A model generated the notes under the pieces. The model was not told where the DNA came from, made no database searches, and was given only the letters and a program-made list of their open reading frames with translations. From Clostridiales bacterium UBA6981 (GTDB lineage: Bacteria; Bacillota; Clostridia; Oscillospirales; Oscillospiraceae): 13,302 bases of DNA. Of this stretch, positions 5,914-12,424 are shown in pieces. The stretch covers positions 1 through 13,302 of the forward strand of contig DJYJ01000066.1 of NCBI GenBank assembly GCA_002450075.1, written 5' to 3'. Made by a program: the position numbers and the translations under genes. Numbering within the stretch: the stretch's first letter is position 1; each line of letters starts with the position of its first letter.

Positions 5914-7124
5914 GTCTCCAGCCTCCCGGCGGCGACGCCGCTCGACCAGGCCCATTGCAGGTTAAACCCGCCGCAGTCGCCGTCGATATCCAGCACCTCG
6001 CCGCAGGCGTACAGCCCGGGGACGAGGCGGCTTTGCATCGTGCGCCGGTCAAACTGCGCCGTCGAGACGCCGCCCGCCGTGACCTGGGCGCTGTCAAAGC
6101 CCGCCGTGCCGCGCACGGGGAGCGTGAAGCCGCGGCAGACGTCCAGCGCCGCGGAAAGACCGCGCTCGCTGAGCGCGTAAAGCGGCACGTCGCCGTGGAA
6201 GCCCGCGGCCTTGACGAGCATTTTTCCCAGACGATTGTGCAGCATCCCGGTCAGAAGGTCGCCGACCTCCGCGTTTGGAAGCGCGGCACGGCGCGCGCGG
6301 AGCATCTCCATCAGCTCGCCGCTGTCGCGTCCGCGGAAAAAGTCAAAAACGATCTCGACGCCCTCGCCGCCGCAGGAGGCCGCGCGCGAGACGTCGAAAA
6401 CAGCCGGGCCGGACACGCCGTTGTCGGTAAACTGCACCTCTCCGGCGCTGCGCGCAAGGATCTCGCTTCCCCTCCGCAGCGTCACGGCGGCGTCGGCGCG
6501 CACGCCCTTGAGCGACCGGGGATAGTCCGTCGCGGTCACGAGCTGGACAAGAGCGGGATAAAGCTTTGTGCGTCTGTGGCCGAGCGAGCCGAGCAGCTCA
6601 TAGCCGTCCTTCACGCCGCCGAGCTTCCCGCCCGCCGCGCCGCCGCAGGCGACGATCAGCGCGTCGCAGGAAAAACGCTCCTTCTCGCAGAAGACCGAAA
6701 AGCCGGACCGACCAGCCCGGTTCACCTCCGTGACGCAGCAGGGGGCGTGTACCTCCACGCCCGCGCGTTCGACGGCAAAGCGCAGCACGTCGAGCACGCT
6801 GTTGGCCGAATCCGACAACGGATAGACCCTCCCGCCGTATTCCTCCACTGTCAGGAGACCGAGCGAGCGGAAAAAGGCAAGCGTGTCGCCCGGTGTGAAG
6901 CGCGCGAGCGCTTCGGTAACGAAAGCGGGATCCTCGCCGTGGTAGTGCGCCGGCGAGGCCGCGGTATTCGTCAGATTGCAGCGGCCGTTGCCCGTGGCAA
7001 GCAGCTTGCGCCCCAGGCGCTGCTGCCGCTCGAAGAGCAGCACACGGTTTTGCTTGTCCGCTGCGGCGCTCAGCGCGGCCACGAGGCCGGAGGCGCCGCC
7101 GCCGATCACGATCACAGTTTTCAT
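5910..7124 (-). CDS. BaiN/HI0933-family flavoprotein (NAD(P)/FAD-dependent oxidoreductase)
   Basis: Predicted cytosolic flavoprotein of 404 residues, the normal length for the HI0933/BaiN family. The N-terminal Rossmann motif is VIVIGGGASGLVAALSAA (4-21) with acidic FER (31-33). The family hallmark GRKLLATGNGRCNLTN spans 38-53, and the C-terminal FAD-closing motif GLYACGEVLDIDGDCGGFNL is near residues 370-389. One member, BaiN of Clostridium scindens, has been linked to reductive bile-acid 7-dehydroxylation, but the family is broad and found in many bacteria without that pathway. No other bai gene is in the window, so I do not assign that role. Start: ATG with AGAGGG about 6 nt upstream, only 3 nt after the asparaginase stop. 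The gene overlaps the next flavoprotein by 4 nt. Confidence 0.88.
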   Translation of the reverse strand: MKTVIVIGGGASGLVAALSAAADKQNRVLLFERQQRLGRKLLATGNGRCNLTNTAASPAHYHGEDPAFVTEALARFTPGDTLAFFRSLGLLTVEEYGGRVYPLSDSANSVLDVLRFAVERAGVEVHAPCCVTEVNRAGRSGFSVFCEKERFSCDALIVACGGAAGGKLGGVKDGYELLGSLGHRRTKLYPALVQLVTATDYPRSLKGVRADAAVTLRRGSEILARSAGEVQFTDNGVSGPAVFDVSRAASCGGEGVEIVFDFFRGRDSGELMEMLRARRAALPNAEVGDLLTGMLHNRLGKMLVKAAGFHGDVPLYALSERGLSAALDVCRGFTLPVRGTAGFDSAQVTAGGVSTAQFDRRTMQSRLVPGLYACGEVLDIDGDCGGFNLQWAWSSGVAAGRLET

Positions 7125-7127
7125 CTT

Positions 7128-8126
7128 TTACCCTCTGTATAACATATCGTTGCCGACCGGCGCGTAAAAAAGCCGTTCGACCTCGGCGGGAACTTTCGTC
7201 TGCGCGAGGATCCACATGATCTTTGCCAGCGCCGCCTCGCTTGTCATGTCATAGGCCTCCAGCACGCCGCGGCTCTCCTTGAGCCGGTGCCCCACGCGGT
7301 AAACCGAGAGGTCCGAGCCCTCGTTCTGTACCTGGGTCGTCACGACGATGAACTTGCCCGCGTCGGTATGACGGCGGATGACCTCGAAGAGCTTGTCGTC
7401 GCTGTACGAGGGCAGCCCTCCCACGCCGAAGCACTCCATCACGACGGCGTCCTTGCGCGAGAGGAGAAATTCCATCAGCTCAAAATCCGTCCCGGGGATC
7501 ATTTTGATGAGCCCCACATTTGCGTCGAGCGCGTCGGAGAACAGGGGAGAGGGGCGGTATTCACTTTCGATATAGCACATCAGCCTGCCGTCGAGCAGCG
7601 TGCCGATGTCGGGATAGTTGATGCTGGAAAAAGCGGCATAGCTCTTCGAGCAGGTCTTCCTTGCCCGCGTACCGGTGATCACGCGCCCGGAAAAGACGAT
7701 GTTCACGCCGTGGATCTTTTCCGAACAGGCGCAGACGAAGGCGTCGGTCAGATTGATCTTGGAATCGGTGGAGTCATAGTTGATCGGCTTTTGCGCGCCT
7801 GTGAGGATGATCGGTTTTTCCGCACCCTGCACGAGATAGGAAAGCGCCGCCGCCGTATAGGCCATCGTATCCGTCCCGTGGCTGATGACGAAGCCGTCGT
7901 AGCGGTCATAGTTTTCCTTCAGTGCGGCGGCAACGGATAACCAGTGCGCGGGCGTGACATTGGTGGAGTCGATGGAAAAAAGCGAGAGAAAATCCACCCG
8001 GCAAAGCGATTCGACCGCCGGCACATAGCGCAGCAGCTGCATCGGCGTCAGATCCGGGCTCAGTCCCTCGGGCGTGATCTCCGAGGCGATCGTTCCGCCA
8101 GTACCGATCAAAAGAATATGTTTCAT
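7128..8126 (-). CDS. ansA: L-asparaginase, type I (cytoplasmic)
   Basis: Hydrolyses L-asparagine to aspartate and ammonia. The 332-residue protein has the first catalytic motif LIGTGGTIAS (6-15, nucleophile-position Thr12), the substrate serine region SIDSTNVTP (51-59), the second motif ISHGTDTMAYTA (81-92, Thr85 and Asp86) and the catalytic lysine in TGTRARKTCSKSY (K157). There is no signal peptide, and length and motifs fit the cytoplasmic type I enzymes. The ORF is open to 8207, but the ATG at 8126 (MKHILLIGTGG) is the natural start, with AGAGGAAG upstream and a recognisable promoter 60-90 nt before it. First gene of an operon with two flavoproteins (gaps of 3 nt and -4 nt). The metabolic link to the flavoproteins is unknown. 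The symbol is by family; glutaminase activity cannot be excluded. Confidence 0.92.
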   Translation of the reverse strand: MKHILLIGTGGTIASEITPEGLSPDLTPMQLLRYVPAVESLCRVDFLSLFSIDSTNVTPAHWLSVAAALKENYDRYDGFVISHGTDTMAYTAAALSYLVQGAEKPIILTGAQKPINYDSTDSKINLTDAFVCACSEKIHGVNIVFSGRVITGTRARKTCSKSYAAFSSINYPDIGTLLDGRLMCYIESEYRPSPLFSDALDANVGLIKMIPGTDFELMEFLLSRKDAVVMECFGVGGLPSYSDDKLFEVIRRHTDAGKFIVVTTQVQNEGSDLSVYRVGHRLKESRGVLEAYDMTSEAALAKIMWILAQTKVPAEVERLFYAPVGNDMLYRG

Positions 8127-8186
8127 GCGCTTCCTCTTCTCTCCGCGCGGCAAAGCGCGGTGTAATCGGACAGTAAGATCAAATGA

Positions 8187-8215
8187 ATTATACCAAGACA
8201 GCGGCAAATATGCAA
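8187..8215 (-). promoter_or_regulatory. Promoter of the asparaginase-flavoprotein operon
   Basis: On the minus strand TTGCAT (8215-8210), a 17-nt spacer and a perfect -10 TATAAT (8192-8187) form a strong sigma-A type promoter about 60 nt upstream of the ATG at 8126. The leader contains a 6-bp hairpin CCGCGC / GCGCGG right before the ribosome binding site. Confidence 0.8.
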
Positions 8216-8224
8216 CCGACCGCG

Positions 8225-8265
8225 GAAGGAGCGGCGGGAAAGAATGAAGGAGCGGCGGGAAAGAA
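8225..8265 (+). repeat. Perfect 20-bp direct repeat, period 21 bp
   Basis: GAAGGAGCGGCGGGAAAGAA occurs at 8225-8244 and again at 8246-8265, separated by one T. It lies between the -35 boxes of two divergent promoters and ends 5 nt before the -35 of the VTC operon. The two-helical-turn spacing puts both copies on one face of the helix, as for tandem activator sites. Confidence 0.8.
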
Positions 8266-8269
8266 ATCG

Positions 8270-8298
8270 TTGAAATTTGCCGCCTTTGATGGTATTAT
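8270..8298 (+). promoter_or_regulatory. Promoter of the VTC-DUF4956-lipoprotein operon
   Basis: TTGAAA (8270-8275), a 17-nt spacer and TATTAT (8293-8298) form a good sigma-A type promoter about 40 nt before the GTG start of the VTC gene. The direct repeats sit right upstream. A short AAGTT / AACTT inverted repeat (8303-8317) lies at the expected transcript start. Confidence 0.75.
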
Positions 8299-8338
8299 AC
8301 ATAAGTTAACGAAACTTTTCTAAGGAGCGGGAGCGGCC

Positions 8339-9061
8339 GTGGGCGATACCAAGCTTGTCTTCAAGCGCTATGAAAAAAAGTATCTTCTCTCCCGCGGGCA
8401 GTATGAAACGCTCTTCCGGGAGCTGCAGGACCATATCGTGCCCGACGCCTATCACCGCAGCACGGTGTGCAGCATCTACTACGACACCGACGACTACGAG
8501 CTGATCCGGCGCTCGATCGAGGCTCCGGTATACAAGGAAAAGCTGCGGCTGCGCAGCTACGGCGTTCCCGATGACGACGGCACGGTCTTCATCGAGCTGA
8601 AGAAAAAATACAAGGGCATGGTCTACAAGCGGCGCGTGCCCATGGGCGCGAAGGCCGCCATGGCCTATCTCGCCGGGAAGGCGGATCCGCCCGAAAGCTC
8701 GCAGATGACGCGCGAGATCGACTGGTTCCTGCATGAGAACGACGTCAAGCCGAAGGCCTTTATCGCCTGCGACCGTTATGCCTGGGTCGACAGGGAGAAT
8801 GCGGAGCTGCGCATCACCTTTGACGAAAACCTGCGCTGGCGGACGGACAGGCTGGATCTGACGCTCGGCGCCGACGGCGAGAGCCTGACCGGGCCGGGAG
8901 CCGTTCTGATGGAGATCAAGATCCCCGGCACGGCGCCGCTGTGGCTGGCGCGGCTGTTGTCCGATCAGCGCGTTTTTCCGACTAGCTTTTCCAAATACGG
9001 AACCTGCTATAAAAACCATATCCTCAGCGAATATTTTAACGGAGTGATCGTTTGTGTTTAA
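8339..9061 (+). CDS. VTC-domain (polyphosphate polymerase-like) protein
   Basis: The VTC domain is the catalytic tunnel domain of yeast Vtc4, which makes polyphosphate from ATP. This 240-residue protein is the domain alone, without SPX or membrane parts. Residues that line such tunnels are visible: RYEKKYLL (10-17), the KLRLR strand (68-72), the lysine-rich IELKKKYKG (85-93) with KRR (97-99), DRY (145-147), the metal-site glutamate in MEIK (191-194) and the C-terminal SKYGTCYK (218-225). Start is GTG at 8339 with AAGGAG and a closer GGGAG upstream; no ATG fits, and MGDTKLVFKRYEKKYLL aligns with the family N-terminus. Its end overlaps the DUF4956 gene by 8 nt. Activity of bacterial stand-alone VTC proteins is mostly untested, so polyphosphate synthesis is inferred. 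Confidence 0.88.
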   Translation: MGDTKLVFKRYEKKYLLSRGQYETLFRELQDHIVPDAYHRSTVCSIYYDTDDYELIRRSIEAPVYKEKLRLRSYGVPDDDGTVFIELKKKYKGMVYKRRVPMGAKAAMAYLAGKADPPESSQMTREIDWFLHENDVKPKAFIACDRYAWVDRENAELRITFDENLRWRTDRLDLTLGADGESLTGPGAVLMEIKIPGTAPLWLARLLSDQRVFPTSFSKYGTCYKNHILSEYFNGVIVCV

Positions 9062-9716
9062 TTGTGTGATTCCCGCGGTGATGACCGTCTCCGCGTTTCT
9101 CATCTGCCTTCTGGCCGCGCTCATCCTGGGCGTGCTGACTGCGCTGGTCTTTTCCTTCCGCAGCGAGCACAGCGGGAACCTGCCCTTCGCCCTCGTCCTT
9201 GTCCCGCCGATCGTCACGCTCGTCATCATGATGGTCAACGGCAATATCGGCGCGGGTCTCGGCGTGGCCGGCGCGTTCTCGCTGATCCGCTTCCGCAGCG
9301 CGCCCGGTACGGCACGCGAGCTCAGCGGCCTCTTCACCGGTACGGCGATCGGCCTTGCCTGCGGCATGGGCTATGTCGGCATCGCGGCGCTGTTCTTCCT
9401 GATCGTGGCCGCCACGGTGATCGCGCTGACGCTGCTGCGCTTGGGGGAAAAGAGCCGCAGCTTCCGCCAGCTGAAGATCACGATCCCGGAAAACCTGGAT
9501 TACGACGGGCTGTTCGACGATATCTTTGAAACCTACACGACCTCGCACGATCTTATTCGCGTGAAGACCACCAATATGGGCACGCTCTATGAGCTGACCT
9601 ACCACATCACACTGCGCGGCAGCGACGTCGACAAGGCCTTTATCGACGCGCTTCGCTGCCGGAATGGGAACCTGAACATCATTTGCGGACGCGAGTCGGA
9701 TAGGGATATGCTGTGA
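9054..9716 (+). CDS. DUF4956 family membrane protein
   Basis: Integral membrane protein of 220 residues. It has about four hydrophobic segments (roughly 8-35, 43-62, 93-110 and 111-129), a conserved Gly-rich and Arg-containing loop between segments two and three (GNIGAGLGVAGAFSLIRFRS, 63-82), and a cytosolic alpha/beta C-terminal domain (about 136-214). This fits DUF4956, often encoded next to VTC-domain genes in bacteria. Start is GTG at 9054, inside the end of the VTC gene (8-nt overlap), with GGAG 9 nt upstream, so the two are probably translationally coupled. The function is unknown. The tight pairing suggests a membrane platform or channel for the VTC protein, parallel to the membrane parts of yeast VTC; that is inference. 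Confidence 0.85.
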   Translation: MFNCVIPAVMTVSAFLICLLAALILGVLTALVFSFRSEHSGNLPFALVLVPPIVTLVIMMVNGNIGAGLGVAGAFSLIRFRSAPGTARELSGLFTGTAIGLACGMGYVGIAALFFLIVAATVIALTLLRLGEKSRSFRQLKITIPENLDYDGLFDDIFETYTTSHDLIRVKTTNMGTLYELTYHITLRGSDVDKAFIDALRCRNGNLNIICGRESDRDML

Positions 9717-11212
9717 TGAAAAAAAGACTTTCTCTTCTTTTGGCATGTACGCTGTGCCTCTGCTTCTTTACCGGCTGCGGCGATATTGAGATCGGCTCCG
9801 CCCCGACGCCTGCCCCGCTGCCCGTATCGGAAACGGAAACACCTGCGGCGGAGGAGATCAAGGGCGGCGGCGTCAGCGTTATCACGCTGACGGGCAGCAG
9901 CGCCGAGGTCTCGGGCGGCGGCGTTTCGATCGACGGCAGCGTCGTCACGATCGCTTCTCCCGGCGAATACAGCGTCTCGGGGAATTTAAACAACGGCTGC
10001 ATCGTCGTAAACACCGGCGAGGTCAAGGGCGACGTGAGCCTTACGCTCGACAATTGCTCGATCACCTGTCTCGACGGCCCGGCGATCCGCGTGGAACAGG
10101 CCAAAAATTTTGACCTCATCCTCGGAGACGGAACGGAAAACCGTCTCGTCTCCGGCACAGCGGAGAGCACCCCGGTCACCAAGCTCGAAGGCGCCGCGCT
10201 CTTTTCGGAGGACGATCTTGATATCCTCGGCGGCGGCTCGCTTGAGATCAGCGGTTATCTCAACAACGGCATCACCTGCAAGGATGATCTCGACATCATG
10301 GGCGGCACGCTCACGGTCACGGCTGTGAACAACGGTATCAAGGGCTCGGAGTCGGTGGAGATCACCGGCGGCGCGATCAGCGTCACGGCCGGCAACGACG
10401 GCATCAAGTCGACCTCCGCAAAAAAAGAGGGCAAGGGCTATGTCCAGATCTCCGACGGCACGATCACGGTCGATGCGGTCGGTGACGGGATCTCGGCCGA
10501 AACCACGATGGAGATCACCGGCGGCGCGATCAGCGTGACCACGACGGGCGACCGGGAGCTTATCAGCAGCAAGGGGCTCAAGGCAAACGGCGCGCTTACG
10601 ATCTCCGGCGGCGAGCTTACGCTCGCGAGCGAGGATCACGCGATCCATTCGACCTCTGACCTCACCGTTTCCGGCGGCACGATCTCTGCCCTCTCCCACG
10701 CGGGCAAGGGCTTGTCTTCTCACGCGACGCTTACCGTCAGCGGCGGCAAGATCGATCTGAAGTCCGGCGACGACGGCGTCGCGGCGCTCAGCGCCCTTGC
10801 GATCTCCGACGGAGAGATCACGGTGTTCGCCGGCGCTGACGGCCTGAAGGCCGGCAACAAGGAGACCGCCTCCGGCACGATCGACATCTCCGGCGGCACG
10901 ATCACGGTCAACGCCTATGGCGACGCGATCGACGCCAAGACCTCCGCCGCGATCTCCGGCGGCAGCTTTGTCGGGACCGGCACCTCCAAGCAGCCGCAGG
11001 GCTTTGTCGGCGGCACGCAGCGCTCTGTGCTCTTCTCCTTCCCCGGCGCGGCGGAAAGCGTTGCCCAGATCCGGGATGAGGCGGGCACGGTGATCGGCGA
11101 GATCGCGAGCAGCTTTGCCTACACCTATGCGATCTATTCAGCTCCCGACCTTGCCTCCGGCAGCTTCCGCCTCGTGCGCGGCACGCTTGAGGCCACGGCC
11201 GCGGCGAACTGA
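9716..11212 (+). CDS. Beta-helix 'carbohydrate-binding' lipoprotein (Cthe_2159-like)
   Basis: Surface lipoprotein of 498 residues. The signal peptide ends in the lipobox FTGC (lipid cysteine 21), followed by a Pro/Thr/Glu spacer to about residue 46. The body is built from many short repeats of the type SGGTIT or ITGGAISV followed by NNGIK, NDGIKS or GDGISAE, one turn each of a right-handed parallel beta-helix, with many Asp and Asn that could bind calcium. The last about 75 residues form a non-repetitive cap (QRSVLFSFPG, FAYTYAIYSAP). This matches the family of Clostridium thermocellum Cthe_2159, a calcium-containing beta-helix reported to bind cellulose and polygalacturonate. The ATG at 9716 overlaps the DUF4956 stop in TGATG; a GTG one codon earlier is possible. 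Third gene of the VTC operon; ligand unknown. Confidence 0.85.
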   Translation: MKKRLSLLLACTLCLCFFTGCGDIEIGSAPTPAPLPVSETETPAAEEIKGGGVSVITLTGSSAEVSGGGVSIDGSVVTIASPGEYSVSGNLNNGCIVVNTGEVKGDVSLTLDNCSITCLDGPAIRVEQAKNFDLILGDGTENRLVSGTAESTPVTKLEGAALFSEDDLDILGGGSLEISGYLNNGITCKDDLDIMGGTLTVTAVNNGIKGSESVEITGGAISVTAGNDGIKSTSAKKEGKGYVQISDGTITVDAVGDGISAETTMEITGGAISVTTTGDRELISSKGLKANGALTISGGELTLASEDHAIHSTSDLTVSGGTISALSHAGKGLSSHATLTVSGGKIDLKSGDDGVAALSALAISDGEITVFAGADGLKAGNKETASGTIDISGGTITVNAYGDAIDAKTSAAISGGSFVGTGTSKQPQGFVGGTQRSVLFSFPGAAESVAQIRDEAGTVIGEIASSFAYTYAIYSAPDLASGSFRLVRGTLEATAAAN

Positions 11213-11225
11213 TGGAGCCATCGAT

Positions 11226-11269
11226 AAATGAAAAAATCCTTCGTCATCAGACGAAGGATTTTTTCATTT
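11226..11269. terminator. Bidirectional terminator between convergent genes
   Basis: A 20-bp perfect stem with core ATCCTTCGTC / GACGAAGGAT, outer AAATGAAAAA / TTTTTCATTT and a 4-nt loop (ATCA) lies 13 nt after the VTC operon. A and T tracts flank the GC-richer core on both sides, so it can terminate both strands. The stop codon of the minus-strand MocR gene (11264-11266) falls inside its right arm. Confidence 0.9.
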
Positions 11270-12322
11270 CTTTTTCTTTTTGCGGCGGGAGAGACTGCGC
11301 TCGAACTCGCCGCTGTCGATGAATTCGGCGAGCACATACTGGTCATAGACCGGGACGCTGCAGGAATAGAACCCGAGCTCGGCGCGATAGCGCTCCATCA
11401 GGGCAGAGGGCAGCACGAGATAGCCCGTGCGGAACGAGGGCGCGACGGTTTTGGAAAAAGTCGAGAGATAAAGCGTCCTTTCCGGCAGCAGCGCGGCGAC
11501 GGTCTCAATCCGCCCGCGCTCTACGGCGAGCTCGGCGTCATAATCATCCTCGATCAGCCATGCGCCGCGCGCCGCCGCCCAGGCGGCATAGGCCGCGCGC
11601 CGCTCCGCGCTCGCGGTGATGCCGCTGGGATAGCTGTGATAGGGCGTGACGTGCAGCGCGCCGGCGCTGCAGCCGTCGAGCGCATGCTGCGAGATCCCCT
11701 CGCCGTCCATCTCAAGTGCGGCGCAGCGCGCGCCGTTGGCCTCGTATGCTCGGCGGATCTTTTCCCAGCAGGGATCCTCAAGCGCAAAGACGGTATCCCG
11801 TCCCAACAGCTGCACCACAAGTGAATAGAGCGCCTCGGCGCCCGAGCCGATCAGGATCTGCTCCTCGTCCGCGTCCAGCGCCCGGCTGCGCGCGAGATAG
11901 CGCCGGATCGCCCCGCGCAGCTCCAGGGTGCCGAGCGGGGGAGACTTCGCGAGGATCCGCTCGCCCTTTTCGGAGAGCGTGCGGCGCATGATGCGCGCCA
12001 GCGTGTTGAAAGGAAAGTCCTCCGGCACGCTCGCCGGCAGACTCATCTCCTCCAGCGCCGCCCGCCGCATCGGCGCCGCTGCGCCGCGCCCCAGCACAAA
12101 AACGCCGCTGCGCTCGCGCGGCTCGACCCAGCCCTCGTCTGCGAGCAGCGCCAGCGCGTGCTCGGCGGTGATCACGCTCACGCCCAAGTCCGCGGCAAGC
12201 GCGCGCTTGCTCGGCAGCCTGCTGCCCGGCGGATAAACGCCGGCGGCGATCGCGTCCTTCAACTGGACATACAATTGGCGGTAGGCGGGGCCGCCGTTTT
12301 TCTCAAGTACAAATCTGGTCAT
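11264..12322 (-). CDS. MocR/PdxR-type GntR regulator with PLP-binding aminotransferase domain, C-terminally short
   Basis: Predicted PLP-sensing transcription factor of vitamin B6 metabolism. Residues about 12-77 are a GntR winged helix (YPPGSRLPSKRALAADLGVS at 30-49). Residues about 100-345 are a fold-type I aminotransferase-like domain with EDPCW (182-186), TPYHSYPSG (226-234), EDDYD (258-262) and the PLP lysine in STFSKTVAPSFRTGY (K291). MocR proteins usually have about 450-500 residues; this one has 352 and stops after GEFERSLSRR, followed by five lysines, so the C-terminal small domain of about 100 residues is missing. The end lies in a terminator hairpin, leaving no room for the rest. 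It may still bind DNA and PLP, or be decaying. Start: ATG with AAGGA 9 nt upstream. Divergent from a pyridoxamine kinase gene, which supports a PdxR-like role. Confidence 0.85.
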   Translation of the reverse strand: MTRFVLEKNGGPAYRQLYVQLKDAIAAGVYPPGSRLPSKRALAADLGVSVITAEHALALLADEGWVEPRERSGVFVLGRGAAAPMRRAALEEMSLPASVPEDFPFNTLARIMRRTLSEKGERILAKSPPLGTLELRGAIRRYLARSRALDADEEQILIGSGAEALYSLVVQLLGRDTVFALEDPCWEKIRRAYEANGARCAALEMDGEGISQHALDGCSAGALHVTPYHSYPSGITASAERRAAYAAWAAARGAWLIEDDYDAELAVERGRIETVAALLPERTLYLSTFSKTVAPSFRTGYLVLPSALMERYRAELGFYSCSVPVYDQYVLAEFIDSGEFERSLSRRKKKKK

Positions 12323-12360
12323 ATAAAAAAGTCCTTATCTGGTAGTATCAATAAGACCAG
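12313..12360. promoter_or_regulatory. Putative MocR operator: three CTGGT motifs
   Basis: ATCTGGT occurs at 12313-12319 and 12337-12343 (24 nt apart, same orientation) and as the inverted GACCAG at 12355-12360. Two direct copies plus an inverted one recall sites described for PdxR-type regulators. The first copy lies in the first codons of the MocR gene. The role is inferred from position. Confidence 0.45.
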
Positions 12361-12374
12361 TTTTAGCGTATACT
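12346..12374 (+). promoter_or_regulatory. Promoter of the pyridoxamine kinase gene
   Basis: A good -10 TATACT (12369-12374) has at 17 nt a poor -35 (TATCAA, 12346-12351), as expected for an activator-dependent promoter. It is about 50 nt before the ATG. MocR/PdxR motifs lie over and upstream of its -35. Confidence 0.5.
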
Positions 12375-12393
12375 TTTTCCCGTAAGATGTCAA
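12365..12393 (-). promoter_or_regulatory. Promoter of the MocR gene
   Basis: On the minus strand there is a perfect -35 TTGACA (12393-12388), a 17-nt spacer and a weak -10 TACGCT (12370-12365). The start codon is about 43 nt further on. It overlaps the divergent kinase promoter, so the two should compete. Confidence 0.5.
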
Positions 12394-12424
12394 GCTCCCG
12401 GTGAAACGAAACGGAGGAACCCTT

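Noticed and set aside
5910..7124. Assignment of the HI0933-family flavoprotein to bile-acid 7-dehydroxylation
   Set aside because: The family is widespread and no other bai gene is in the window; neighbours are an asparaginase and another flavoprotein.
5235..7142. Plus-strand open frame of 635 codons opposite the flavoproteins
   Set aside because: Ala/Arg-rich text without domains, opposite two genes with full FAD motifs. Long mirror frames are expected at this GC content.
8225..8265. The tandem repeat as the start of a CRISPR array
   Set aside because: Only two copies, a one-base gap in place of spacers, and no cas gene in the window.
8244..8273. A 9-codon reading frame (MKERRERNR) made by the 20-bp direct repeats, as a leader peptide
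   Set aside because: It lies upstream of the predicted VTC promoter and would not be in that transcript. The ribosome-binding-like AAGGAG in the repeats is better seen as part of the repeat unit.
8306..9367. Minus-strand open frame of 353 codons opposite the VTC and DUF4956 genes
   Set aside because: Ends within the VTC leader and has no family motif; the plus-strand genes have conserved domains and coupled starts.
11267..11281. A-rich end of the MocR gene as a programmed frameshift site
   Set aside because: No alternative frame leads into the missing C-terminal domain; the sequence beyond is the terminator and the convergent lipoprotein gene.
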